From: Streptomyces sp. Je 1-79
GTDB lineage: Bacteria > Actinomycetota > Actinomycetes > Streptomycetales > Streptomycetaceae
Assembly (NCBI RefSeq): GCF_025195125.1
Contig: NZ_JAMGSL010000004.1
Span: 186,001-250,000 of the forward strand
Length of the DNA: 64,000 bases
Direction: 5' to 3'
Shown: piece by piece, positions 18,398-26,566 of the stretch
Numbering within the stretch: the first letter of the stretch is position 1
Layout: each line of letters begins with the position of its first letter
Position numbers and translations under genes: made by a program
The notes under the pieces: generated by a model
The model's input: the letters and a program-made list of their open reading frames with translations, nothing else
The model's database searches: none
What the model was told of the DNA's origin: nothing

Positions 18398-19591
18398 ATG
18401 AAGCACCGCATTGTCGTCCTCGGAGCCGGGTACGCCGGAGCCATCACCGCCGGTCGCCTCGCCAAGCGGCTGCACCGCGACGACGTCGAGATCACCCTGG
18501 TCAACGGCGACACCGAGTTCGTCGAGCGCGTGCGTCTGCACCAGCTCGCGGGCGGGCAGGACCTGCCGCACCGCCCGCTGCGCGACATCTACGCGGGCAC
18601 CGGCGTCCAGGTCCGCCAGGCGCGGGTCACCGCGGTCGACGTGGACGGCAGGAGCGTCGAGGTCACCACCACGGAGCGGGGCGCCGAGACGATCGGCTAC
18701 GACACCCTCGTGTACGCCCTGGGGAGCACGGCCACCGACCACGGCGTGCCCGGTGTCGCCGAGCACGCCCACAACGTCGCCGGGAAGCGGGAGGCGCTGC
18801 GACTGCGGGCGCGGCTGGGCGAGTTGGAGCCGGGTGGGACGGTGCTGGTCGCGGGTGGCGGCCTGACCGCGATCGAGGCGGCCGCCGAGATCGCCGAGGC
18901 GCACCCGGGGCTCAAGGTGGCCGTCGCCGCCCGCGGCGGTGTCGGCGACTGGCTCAGCGACAAGGCCCGCCGCCACCTGCGCGGCGCGTTCGACCGGCTC
19001 GGCATCACGGTCCACGAGCAGGCCGACATCACGCGCGTCGAAGCGGACCGCGTGGTCGTGGGTGCGTCGGGCGGGATCCCGGCCCAGGTGACCGTGTGGA
19101 CCGCGGGCTTCGCCGTGCACCCGATCGCGGCCGCCAGCGGCCTGGAGGTGTCCGACACCGGGCGGATCGTCGTCGACGGCACGATGCGTTCGGTCTCCCA
19201 CCCCGACGTGTACGCCGTCGGCGACGCGGCCCTCGCCGAAGGGCCGGGCGGCAGGCCCCTGCGGATGTCCTGCGCCACGGCGACTCCGATGGCCTGGCTG
19301 GCCGCCGACGCCCTCGCCGCGCGCCTGACCGGCCGCAAGGTGCCCGAGACGGAGATCGGCTACGCCGCCCAGTGCGTCAGCCTCGGCCGCCGCGACGGAA
19401 TCCTGCAGCGCGTGACCCACGACGACCAGGTCACGTCCACGGTCGTCACGGGCCGGATGGGCGCCCGCATCAAGGAGCTCATCTGCGCGTCCACGGTCTG
19501 GAGCGTCACCCACCCGACGATGCTGCTCCCGACCCGCCGCCACCGCCTCGCCCCGACCCCGTCCCGGGAGCCCCGCCTCACCACCCGGTGA
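18398..19591 (+). CDS. FAD/NAD(P)-dependent oxidoreductase (NDH-2-like), ECF41 partner
   Basis: The 397-residue flavoprotein has an FAD Rossmann motif at its start (IVVLGAGYAGAITAGRLAKR), an NAD(P) motif VLVAGGGLTAIEAAAEIAE near residue 148, and the second FAD motif DVYAVGDAALAE near 273. It resembles type II NADH dehydrogenases and ferredoxin-reductase-like proteins and likely moves electrons to a quinone or small molecule. AGGAG lies seven bases before ATG. The intergenic stretch includes CGTCACA (18322-18328), one base from the ECF41 -35 TGTCACA that I recall, but the downstream element is unclear. It is the probable target of the adjacent sigma factor. Confidence 0.85.
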   Translation: MKHRIVVLGAGYAGAITAGRLAKRLHRDDVEITLVNGDTEFVERVRLHQLAGGQDLPHRPLRDIYAGTGVQVRQARVTAVDVDGRSVEVTTTERGAETIGYDTLVYALGSTATDHGVPGVAEHAHNVAGKREALRLRARLGELEPGGTVLVAGGGLTAIEAAAEIAEAHPGLKVAVAARGGVGDWLSDKARRHLRGAFDRLGITVHEQADITRVEADRVVVGASGGIPAQVTVWTAGFAVHPIAAASGLEVSDTGRIVVDGTMRSVSHPDVYAVGDAALAEGPGGRPLRMSCATATPMAWLAADALAARLTGRKVPETEIGYAAQCVSLGRRDGILQRVTHDDQVTSTVVTGRMGARIKELICASTVWSVTHPTMLLPTRRHRLAPTPSREPRLTTR

Positions 19592-19783
19592 CGCGCCCGA
19601 AGGACCGACCCCCGGGGCCCGTACGGCCCCGGGCCGCCCGACCCGGTCCGACAGCGGCGCGGTGTACGACTTCGAAGCGTAAGCGGACGTACGGGGCACC
19701 CTCCCACCCGCGCGCGGTGTGGCGTGTACCTGCCGCTAGAGTCACGTGCTTGTTCGAATCGGGGAACAGTCACGGGGAGGGTC

Positions 19784-20260
19784 ATGTACACGGAACTCAG
19801 GGAGACGGCCGCGGAGTTGGCCGCGGTCCTGTGGAAGGAGCACACCGTGTACCGGGAGCGGGGCGGTGGGGTCGTGATCCGGGGTGAGCACGTCGGGCGC
19901 TGGATCAGCCTCGCCCCGACCGGCGGCAAGGACCAGGCACGGCTGCGCGCCGGCCGCCTCCTGGACGGCGGCACCACGGCGCCGGCACGGTCGGAGACCG
20001 TGGTGGACCTCTCCGTCGGTACGGCAGAGCTGGCCGCCGTCTGCCGTCGGCTCCTCGCCGACGTCGCCGCCGCGGACACGGAACCGTCCCGGGCCCGTAC
20101 CAAGCGCCCCTCCCGGGCACCCCGCGCCGAGCGCCCGGCCAAGTCCGCCCGCCCCCGCAGAAGCCGCCACACGAGCCTCGGTTCCTGGGTGGTCGTGCTC
20201 TGCGTCGCCGGGATCCTGGGCCTCTGGGTCTACACCCAGTTCGGCGTGTACGGGTACTAG
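19784..20260 (+). CDS. Uncharacterised protein with C-terminal membrane anchor
   Basis: The 158-residue protein has a soluble N-terminal part (MYTELRETAAELAAVLWKEH; a hydrophilic 100-residue region), a very basic Pro/Arg/Lys linker at about 108-133 (RARTKRPSRAPRAERPAKSARPR in part) and one hydrophobic helix SLGSWVVVLCVAGILGLWVYTQFG at the C-terminus. The topology suggests a cytoplasmic domain tethered to the membrane. I do not recognise a family. ATG 19784 has GGGGAGG four bases upstream. A strong bidirectional hairpin follows. Confidence 0.7.
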   Translation: MYTELRETAAELAAVLWKEHTVYRERGGGVVIRGEHVGRWISLAPTGGKDQARLRAGRLLDGGTTAPARSETVVDLSVGTAELAAVCRRLLADVAAADTEPSRARTKRPSRAPRAERPAKSARPRRSRHTSLGSWVVVLCVAGILGLWVYTQFGVYGY

Positions 20261-20262
20261 TA

Positions 20263-20305
20263 CGCACCCGGCCCGCCGGGCGCGAGGCGCGGCGGGCCGG
20301 GTGCG
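20263..20305. terminator. Bidirectional terminator between convergent genes
   Basis: CGCACCCGGCCCGCC (20263-20277) is perfectly complementary to GGCGGGCCGGGTGCG (20291-20305), a 15-bp stem with a 13-base loop. It sits between the stop codons of the convergent membrane-protein and sphingomyelinase genes and can serve both. Confidence 0.8.
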
Positions 20306-20326
20306 GTCAGGTCGGACGGTTCCCGG

Positions 20327-21310
20327 TCAGAACGCGGTCACCGGGTAGTGGTCGGACAGGTTGGTGTACGTGTACTGCGTGCCCCAGCTGGAGACCGTCC
20401 AGGGCGCGCTCTTCTCCAGGACCACGTGGTTCGTCCAGTTCGCCGGGCGCGCGTTGCCCGAGCGGTACAGGACGTGGTCGAGGTCCTCGCGCGGGTCGTC
20501 CGGGTAGCGCTCGGAGGCGATCGAGTTCAGTTCGGTGTCGAAGGAGTACGGGTGGCCCGTGCGGGCGTCCGCGCCGGCCAGGCCCGCGTCGCCGAGCATC
20601 GTTGCGTACTCGGGCGTCCGGGAGTCGACGTTCATGTCGCCGGCCACGATGACCTGCTCGTTCGCCGGGATGTTCTTGGCGTCGAGGAAGGCGTCCATCG
20701 CCTTGAACTGGCGGCTGCGCATCTGGGCCGCCTCGCCCGCGGAGCAGCCCGGGTCGGTGGACTGGGCGTGGGTGCCGACGACGTGGACCTTGGTGCCGTT
20801 CACGTCGAGGACGGTGTAGACGAAGCCCTTGTTCGAGTACCAGTCCGCGCCGCACGCGTCCTTGTAGACGTACTGCTCCTTGCGGACGATCGGCCACTTG
20901 CTGAGGATCGTCACGCCGCCGTCCTCCGGCGTCGTGGCGGAGTAGGCCCCGCCGGTGGCGTCCCAGCCGGACTTGCTGCGGCCCATGACGGGGGTCTGGT
21001 ACGGGTACTGGGCGGCCGAATTCGCCTTGAGCGCGTCCGAGGAGGAGTTGTCGAAGGCCTCCTGGATCACGACGACGTCGTGGCCCTGGTAGAAGGAGGC
21101 GGCGGGTATCGCCTTGGCCCGGTGGTCCTGTCCCCAGTTCGGGTAGAGCGTCTTGCTGAAGAGGAAGGCGTTGTAGCTGAGCACCTTCAGGCGCGGGGCC
21201 TCGGCGGCCGAGGCAGAGGCCGAGGGGGCTGCCGTGGCCAGGGTCGCGGCGGCGAGGGCCAGGGACAGGGCGGCGCCGGAGGCACGACGGCGGTGTGCGG
21301 CGAGCGGCAC
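20327..21310 (-). CDS. Secreted sphingomyelinase C-like phosphodiesterase (EEP fold)
   Basis: The 327-residue protein has a Sec signal (basic MPLAAHRRR-like start, hydrophobic core SGAALSLALAAATLATAAPSASA) and an endonuclease/exonuclease/phosphatase catalytic domain: LKVLSYNAFLFS, VVIQEAFDN with the metal-binding Glu, VVGTHAQSTDP, VIVAGDMNVDSRT, LDHVLY and the terminal SDHYPVTAF with the catalytic His. This matches bacterial neutral sphingomyelinases, which hydrolyse sphingomyelin to ceramide and phosphocholine outside the cell. I chose GTG 21310 because GGGAG sits five bases upstream; ATG codons at 21355 and 21358 have none. Phosphocholine could serve as a nutrient. Confidence 0.87.
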   Translation of the reverse strand: MPLAAHRRRASGAALSLALAAATLATAAPSASASAAEAPRLKVLSYNAFLFSKTLYPNWGQDHRAKAIPAASFYQGHDVVVIQEAFDNSSSDALKANSAAQYPYQTPVMGRSKSGWDATGGAYSATTPEDGGVTILSKWPIVRKEQYVYKDACGADWYSNKGFVYTVLDVNGTKVHVVGTHAQSTDPGCSAGEAAQMRSRQFKAMDAFLDAKNIPANEQVIVAGDMNVDSRTPEYATMLGDAGLAGADARTGHPYSFDTELNSIASERYPDDPREDLDHVLYRSGNARPANWTNHVVLEKSAPWTVSSWGTQYTYTNLSDHYPVTAF

Positions 21311-21485
21311 TGAAACTCCCGTGTGTAGGTGGGGGGTTGGAGCGGCGCGGCACATCAAATCAGCCGTAGTTACCTTGCGGTAGCCATTGGGTGCCAGGAA
21401 TCTTGCGCGGTCATGTCAGCATGAACGTGCCGACGGTCGAGGACCGCCGGAGAAGGCGGCGATTCCGAGCGGGTATCATGCGCGC

Positions 21486-21974
21486 ATGACCCTCGCGCAG
21501 AATTCGACGATTTTCGACATGGACCTCGGTCCGCTCAACCCCGTCACCGCTGAGCTCATCCTCGGCGTGGTGTTGTTCGCCCTCACCTTCCTCATCCTGG
21601 CGAAGGGCATCCTGCCGAAGATCAACCGGACCCTCGCCCAGCGCGAGGACGCCATCGCCGGCGGCACCGAGCGCGCCGACGACCTGCGCGCCGAGGCCAC
21701 GCAGATCCGCGAGCAGTACGAGGCCGAGCTGGCCGACGCCCGCCACGAGGCGGCCCGCATCCGCTCGCAGGCCACCGAGGAGGGCGCGGCCGCCATCGCC
21801 GCCGCCCGCGCCGAGGGTGTCCGCGAGCGCGACGCGATCCTCGCCGCCGGTGCCGAGCGCATCGCCACCGAGCGCGCCTCCGCCGAGCGCGAGCTCAACC
21901 AGGACGTCGAGGCCTGGGCGCGCGCCCTGGCCGGCCGCATCGTCGGCGAGCCGGTCGGCGCCGACCGGGGCTGA
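21486..21974 (+). CDS. Orphan F0 ATP synthase subunit b-like protein
   Basis: The 162-residue protein has one N-terminal membrane helix (about 22-44, ELILGVVLFALTFLILAKGIL), then PKINRTLAQREDAIAGGTERAD and a long alanine- and charge-rich coiled coil, ending ALAGRIVGEPV. This is the architecture and motif order of ATP synthase subunit b, including the ALAGRIVGE-type delta-binding end. No other atp gene is near, so it is a stand-alone paralogue of atpF. ATG 21486 precedes the conserved start; the open frame upstream is not similar. It may be a divergent stator subunit or a repurposed membrane coiled-coil protein. Confidence 0.8.
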   Translation: MTLAQNSTIFDMDLGPLNPVTAELILGVVLFALTFLILAKGILPKINRTLAQREDAIAGGTERADDLRAEATQIREQYEAELADARHEAARIRSQATEEGAAAIAAARAEGVRERDAILAAGAERIATERASAERELNQDVEAWARALAGRIVGEPVGADRG

Positions 21975-21992
21975 CGCCCACACGCACCACGA

Positions 21993-22038
21993 GATCGGGG
22001 CCGTACCCCGGGCCGAGGCCCGGAGTACGGCCCCGATC
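21993..22038. terminator. Long hairpin terminator after the b-like gene
   Basis: The 22-base arm at 21993-22014 (starting GATCGGGGCCGTAC) pairs with 22017-22038 (ending GTACGGCCCCGATC) with a single mismatch and a two-base loop. It lies 19 bases after the stop codon and 65 before the next start. Confidence 0.8.
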
Positions 22039-22102
22039 CATGTGCGCCCTTTGCCGGAGACGGCCGGCCGAGGCAGGCTGAGAACGTGAGGAGAGTGCCC
22101 GC

Positions 22103-23062
22103 ATGACCGGACCGAAGAGCCCCCCGGGCGGTGCGGCGCGGCGCTCGGCCCCTACGGACGCCCCGGTGGGCTCGGCAGGCACCGCGGCGGACGAGGGCCG
22201 CGCGCCCACGCGGGACGCACCCGCGCCGCCTCCCGTCGGTGGGGTCCTCTGGAGCGTCGCCGGCGACGTCCGGGGGCTTCTGATGCTGCCCTCCGCCCTC
22301 GCCCTCCAGGTCGCCCACCCCGCCGTGGGAGCCGGCGTCGACCAATACTCCGTCTTCCGCACCGACCCCTGGGGCCGCGGCGAGCGCTCCCTGCGCTCCG
22401 CCCTGCTCTGGGTGTACGGAGGCGAGGCCGCCGCCGAGGAAGGCCGCCGGCTCCGCGCGCTCCACCGGACGATCCAGGGCACCGACGCCCACGGCCGCCG
22501 CTACCACGCGCTCACCCCGTCCAACTACGCCTGGGTGCACGCCACCGGCTTCCCCGTCTACCAGCACGGTCTGCGCCTGCTGCACCGCCCGCTCACCGAG
22601 GCCCAGGAGCGTCGGCTCTACTCCGAGTGGCTCCAGGTCGGCCGCATCCTCGGCATCCACGACCGGGACATGCCCCAGACCGTCGAGGATTTCTGGCCCT
22701 ACTACCGGAAGATGCTCGGCGAGCTCGAGGCCACCGTCGTCCTGCGCGAGCTGGTCGCCACCGACCAGCCGGTGCCGCCGCCCGACCGTGGTCCCCTTCC
22801 GCTGCGGCTGCTGCTCCGGGCGCTGTGGCCGGTCCTCCTGCCCCGGCTCGCCCGCTTCCGCGCCTTCGTCACCATCGGCCTGATGCCGCCGGACGCCCGC
22901 GAGGCCGTCGGCCTGGAGTGGACCGACGCGCAGGAGCGCCGGCTCCGCCGCCTCGCCCGGGTCGTACGGGCCGTGGTACCCGTACTCCCCGAGCGACTGC
23001 GCTACCTGCCGATCGCGCGTGAGGCGCGCCGCGAGGCGAGGCTCGGCGCGACAGCACGCTGA
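22103..23062 (+). CDS. MpaB/Latex-clearing-protein-like oxygenase (DUF2236)
   Basis: The 319-residue protein matches the DUF2236 (oxygenase MpaB/Lcp) family: GGVLWSVAGDVRGLLMLPSALALQVAHPAVGAGVDQYSVFRTDPWGR near residues 46-92, then YHALTPSNYAWVHATGF and LYSEWLQVGRILGIHDRDMPQTVEDFWPYYRKML. Conserved His and Arg residues could bind heme, as in rubber oxygenase. Enzymatic activity is unproven for most members. The N-terminal 45 residues are low-complexity and probably disordered. GAGGAG is nine bases before ATG. The 3' end contains the first copy of a 40-bp tandem duplication. Confidence 0.82.
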   Translation: MTGPKSPPGGAARRSAPTDAPVGSAGTAADEGRAPTRDAPAPPPVGGVLWSVAGDVRGLLMLPSALALQVAHPAVGAGVDQYSVFRTDPWGRGERSLRSALLWVYGGEAAAEEGRRLRALHRTIQGTDAHGRRYHALTPSNYAWVHATGFPVYQHGLRLLHRPLTEAQERRLYSEWLQVGRILGIHDRDMPQTVEDFWPYYRKMLGELEATVVLRELVATDQPVPPPDRGPLPLRLLLRALWPVLLPRLARFRAFVTIGLMPPDAREAVGLEWTDAQERRLRRLARVVRAVVPVLPERLRYLPIAREARREARLGATAR

Positions 23063-23099
23063 GGCGCGCCGCGAGGCCAGGCTCGGCGCGACAGCACGC
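23020..23099. repeat. 40-bp tandem duplication at the 3' end of the MpaB-like gene
   Basis: The 40 bases at 23020-23059 (starting TGAGGCGCGCCGCGAGGC) recur at 23060-23099 with one mismatch, and a degenerate third copy begins at 23100. The stop codon TGA (23060-23062) is the first codon of the second copy. The unit also reads into the end of the convergent GH1 gene. Confidence 0.85.
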
Positions 23100-23120
23100 T
23101 GAGACGCGCCGCGCGGCGGC

Positions 23121-24488
23121 TCAGCGCGACAGTCCGCCGCGCCTGATCACCTCCGCGTACCAGCGCGCGCTGTCCTTGGGCGTACGGCGCTGGCTCGCGA
23201 AGTCCACGTGGACGATCCCGAACCGCTTCCCGTAGCCGTACGCCCACTCGAAGTTGTCGAGCAGGGACCAGAGGAAGTACCCCCGGACGTCGGCGCCGTC
23301 GGCGATCGCGCGGTGCGCGGCCGCGAGATGGGCGTCGAGGTACGCCACCCGCTCCGGATCGTGGACGTCCCCCTCCGGGTCGGCGTAGTCGTCGTACGCG
23401 GCGCCGTTCTCGGTGATCAGCAGCGGCACCCCGGGCAGCTCGTCGCGGAGCCGGACCAGCAGTTCGTACAGGCCGTCCGCGTCCACCGGCCAGTCCATCG
23501 CCGTGCGCGGTCCCGGCGCGGGGACGAACCGCACCCGCTCCGGCGCGCCCGGCCACGGCGAGGGGGACTCCGAGACGCCCGCGCCGACGACGGAGGGGGA
23601 GTAGTAGTTGACCCCGAGTGAGTCGATCGGCGTGGAGACGGCCTCCAGGTCGCCGTCGCGGACGAAGGACCAGTCGGTGATCCGCGCGGTGTCCTCGACC
23701 AGATCGGCCGGGAGGCGGCCGTGGAAGACCGGGTCGAGGAAGATCCGGTTGCCGACGGCGTCGATGCGGCGGGCCGCGTCCCGGTCCTCGGGCGAGTCGG
23801 ACAGCGCCCTGATCGCGTGGAGATTGAGGGTCAGCGAGAGCTCCGTCGACGCGGGCACGGCCGCGCGCAGCACCCCGGCGGCCAGGCCGTGGGCCAGGTT
23901 GAGATGGTGCGCGGCGCGCAGGGCGGCCTCGTCGTCGGTGCGGCCGGGCGCGTGGACACCGGAACCGTATCCGAGGAACGCCGCGCACCAGGGTTCGTTG
24001 AGGGTCGTCCATGTGGTGACCCGGTCGCCGAGGGCCTCGGCGGCGAGCCCGGCGTACTCCGCGAAGCGCTCCGCCGTCGCCCGCTCCGGCCAGCCGCCGG
24101 CGTCCTCCAGCTCCTGGGGCAGATCCCAGTGGTAGAGCGTGGCGACCGGCCGGATCCCGGCGTCGAGGAGCTCGTCGGCCAGCCCCCGGTAGAAGTCGAG
24201 CCCCTTCTGGACGGCCGGGCCGCGTCCGGTCGGCTGGATCCGGGACCAGGAGAGGGAGAAGCGGTAGTCCGTGAGGCCCAGCTCCTTCATCAGGGCCACG
24301 TCCTGGCGCACCCGGTGGTAGTGGTCGGCGGCGATGTCACCGGTGTCGCCGTTGCGTACCTTGCCCGGCGTACGGCTGAAGGTGTCCCAGATGGACGGGG
24401 TACGGCCGTCCTCGGAGGCGGCGCCCTCGATCTGGTACGCGGCGGTGGCCGCGCCCCAGCGGAAGCCGTCAGGGAAGAGAGCGTTCAT
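23121..24488 (-). CDS. GH1 family beta-glucosidase
   Basis: The 455-residue protein is a cytoplasmic family 1 glycoside hydrolase. [29 protein letters not shown] is the N-terminal signature, TLNEPWC contains the acid/base Glu (about residue 168) and [12 protein letters not shown] the nucleophile Glu (about 360). It should cleave cellobiose or another beta-glucoside taken up by the transporter encoded immediately upstream; there is no signal peptide, which fits intracellular cleavage. The gene is last in a binding protein-permease-permease-hydrolase operon and is separated by 48 bases from the second permease. Confidence 0.94.
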   Translation of the reverse strand: MNALFPDGFRWGAATAAYQIEGAASEDGRTPSIWDTFSRTPGKVRNGDTGDIAADHYHRVRQDVALMKELGLTDYRFSLSWSRIQPTGRGPAVQKGLDFYRGLADELLDAGIRPVATLYHWDLPQELEDAGGWPERATAERFAEYAGLAAEALGDRVTTWTTLNEPWCAAFLGYGSGVHAPGRTDDEAALRAAHHLNLAHGLAAGVLRAAVPASTELSLTLNLHAIRALSDSPEDRDAARRIDAVGNRIFLDPVFHGRLPADLVEDTARITDWSFVRDGDLEAVSTPIDSLGVNYYSPSVVGAGVSESPSPWPGAPERVRFVPAPGPRTAMDWPVDADGLYELLVRLRDELPGVPLLITENGAAYDDYADPEGDVHDPERVAYLDAHLAAAHRAIADGADVRGYFLWSLLDNFEWAYGYGKRFGIVHVDFASQRRTPKDSARWYAEVIRRGGLSR

Positions 24489-24536
24489 GGACGGAGACCT
24501 TCTGTGAGAGGGGAGGGAGGGGCGGTCCGGGACGGC

Positions 24537-25376
24537 TCAGCCCTTGACGGCGCCCTGCATGATGCCGCCCACGATCTGCCGGCCCAGCAGGCCGAAGACG
24601 AGCAGCACGGGCAGCGTGCCCAGCAGGGTGCCCGCCATGATCACGGACTGGTCGTGGACGTACCCGCCGCCGAGCTGGCGGAGCGCGACCTGCACGGTCG
24701 GCTCCTGTGAGGAGAGCGCGATGACCGGCCAGAAGAAGTCGTTCCACGCGGCCATGAAGGTGAGCAGCCCGAGCACGGCCATCCCCGGCCGGGCCACGGG
24801 CACCACGATCGACCAGAAGATCCGCGCCGAGGAGGCGCCGTCGACGCGAGCCGCCTCGATCAGCTCGTCCGGCAGGGCCTGCACCAGGAACTGGCGCATG
24901 AAGAACACCCCGAAGGCCGAGACGAGACCCGGCAGGATGACCGACTGCAGCTGGTTCACCCATCCCAGCTCGGCGATGAGCATGAAGAGGGGGATCACCC
25001 CCAGCTGCGGCGGGATCATCATCGTGCCGACCGTGATCGCGAGCAGTGCGCCCCGGCCCCGGAAGCGCAGTTTGGCGAAGGCGAAGCCGGCCAGTGTGCA
25101 GCAGAGGACCGTGCCGACGGTGATGGAGCCGGAGACGATCAGGGAGTTGACGAGGGCCTTTCCGATGTCCGCCTCCTCCATCACCGCCTCGAAGTTGCGG
25201 AAGAGGTTCGGCCCGGGCAGCAGCGTCGGCGGCACCTGCGCGAGGTCCGCGTTGGAACGGCTGGCGGCGACGATCGTCCAGTAGAACGGGAAGGCGGAGA
25301 CGAGGACGGCGAGGATCAGGATCGCGTACGTGATCCGGCCTCCGCGGCCCGTACGGCCGGCGACACGCGTGGTCAT
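24537..25376 (-). CDS. Sugar ABC transporter permease (MalG/CebG-type)
   Basis: The 279-residue inner-membrane permease has about six hydrophobic helices and the EAA loop ELIEAARVDGASSARIFWSIVVPVARPG, which contacts the ATPase. It belongs to the CUT1 family with the second permease upstream. ATG 25376 overlaps that gene's stop (ATGA), so the two are made together. No ATPase gene is present; Streptomyces CUT1 systems usually share MsiK encoded elsewhere. Confidence 0.93.
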   Translation of the reverse strand: MTTRVAGRTGRGGRITYAILILAVLVSAFPFYWTIVAASRSNADLAQVPPTLLPGPNLFRNFEAVMEEADIGKALVNSLIVSGSITVGTVLCCTLAGFAFAKLRFRGRGALLAITVGTMMIPPQLGVIPLFMLIAELGWVNQLQSVILPGLVSAFGVFFMRQFLVQALPDELIEAARVDGASSARIFWSIVVPVARPGMAVLGLLTFMAAWNDFFWPVIALSSQEPTVQVALRQLGGGYVHDQSVIMAGTLLGTLPVLLVFGLLGRQIVGGIMQGAVKG

Positions 25377-26341
25377 GCCCGGCCCTCCTTCCGTGAACGG
25401 CGGCGCACGATCAGGGCGTTGACCCCGACCAGGACGAGGATCAGCAGGAACATCAGCCAGGCGATGGCGGCGGCGCGGCCGAGGTGGAAGAAGCCCCAGC
25501 CCTGTTCGTACAGATAGAGACCGAGCGTCTGGTACTGGTGGGAGATGCCGCCCGAGACGGAGCCCTCGAAGAGCAGCGGCTCGCCGAAGAGCTGGGTCGC
25601 GCCGATCGTGGAGACGACCGTGGTGAACACGATCGTGGGGCGGAGCCCGGGCAGGGTGACGTGGAAGAACTGCCGCCAGCGGGATGCCCCGTCCACCTCC
25701 GCCGCCTCGTACAGCTCGGCCGGGATGGACTGCATGCCCGCGAGGTAGATCAGCGCGTTGTAGCCCGTCCAGCGCCAGACGACGATCGACGAGACGGCGA
25801 TCTGCGAGGCGAGCGTGGAGTTCTGCCAGTCGACCGGGCCGAAACCCACCAGTGACAGCGCGTAGTTGATGAGCCCGTAGTCCTTGCCGAAGAGCTGGGC
25901 GAAGACGAGCGTGGCGGCGGCGACGGAGGTCGCGTACGGCAGCAGCATCGCCGTGCGGAAGAACGTCCGGCCGCGCAGCTTGTAGTTGAGCAGGTGGGCG
26001 AGGCCGAGCGCCATGGCGAGCTGCGGCACGGTGGAGAGGACCCCGATGGTGAACGTGTTGCGCAGCGCGGTCCAGAAGAATTCGTCGGTCAGCAGCGCCG
26101 CGTAGTTGCCGAAGCCGCGCCACTCCATGTCGCCGGGGGTCTGGAGCTCGACGCGGTAGAGCGAGACGAAGGCGGTGTAGAGCAGCGGGAAGAGGCCGAA
26201 CGCGGCGAACAGGGTGAAGAACGGGGCGAGATAGGCGTACGGGACGAGCGAGGACCGTCGGCGGCGACGCGCCGGTCCGGAGGACCGGGCCGACGACGGC
26301 GGGACGGGCGCCCTCGTCGGCCCGGAGGCGGTCAGGGTCAC
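25373..26341 (-). CDS. Sugar ABC transporter permease (MalF/CebF-type)
   Basis: The 322-residue permease begins with a basic cytoplasmic tail (PARRRRRSSLVPYAYLAP) followed by about six membrane helices. The EAA motif is AELYEAAEVDGASRWRQFFHVTLPGLRPT. It forms the heterodimeric channel with the downstream permease. It is separated from the binding-protein gene by 225 bases containing repeats and a strong hairpin, which may reduce read-through so that binding protein is made in excess. Confidence 0.92.
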   Translation of the reverse strand: MTLTASGPTRAPVPPSSARSSGPARRRRRSSLVPYAYLAPFFTLFAAFGLFPLLYTAFVSLYRVELQTPGDMEWRGFGNYAALLTDEFFWTALRNTFTIGVLSTVPQLAMALGLAHLLNYKLRGRTFFRTAMLLPYATSVAAATLVFAQLFGKDYGLINYALSLVGFGPVDWQNSTLASQIAVSSIVVWRWTGYNALIYLAGMQSIPAELYEAAEVDGASRWRQFFHVTLPGLRPTIVFTTVVSTIGATQLFGEPLLFEGSVSGGISHQYQTLGLYLYEQGWGFFHLGRAAAIAWLMFLLILVLVGVNALIVRRRSRKEGRA

Positions 26342-26431
26342 GGTGCGGCCCTTCGGGTCGGATGAACGGGAGAGGCGGGGGAGCAGCCGCGTGGGCGGGC
26401 ATCGGGGCCGGCGCGTCCGGAAGGCCCGGGC

Positions 26432-26492
26432 AGGAGAGCCTCCCGGGCGTGCGGTCCGCTGGCCGGGGGAGGAGAGCCTCCCGGGCGTGCGG
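26432..26492. repeat. 23-bp direct repeats in the transporter intergenic region
   Basis: A 23-base sequence starting AGGAGAGCCTCCCGGGCG occurs identically at 26432-26454 and 26470-26492 (38-bp period), with a diverged third copy around 26504-26517. Each contains a short palindrome. It lies between the binding-protein and permease genes. Confidence 0.75.
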
Positions 26493-26527
26493 CCCGTCGA
26501 CGGCCTTCCGGGGGTGCGGCCCGCGGG

Positions 26528-26559
26528 CCGGGGGCGGGAGGTGGGCTCCCCGCCCCCGG
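26528..26559 (-). terminator. Intercistronic hairpin after the sugar-binding protein gene
   Basis: CCGGGGGCGGG (26528-26538) pairs perfectly with CCCGCCCCCGG (26549-26559), loop 10 bases. It begins eight bases downstream of the binding-protein stop codon on the minus strand. It likely acts as a partial terminator or 3' stabiliser. Confidence 0.65.
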
Positions 26560-26566
26560 CCGCGGG

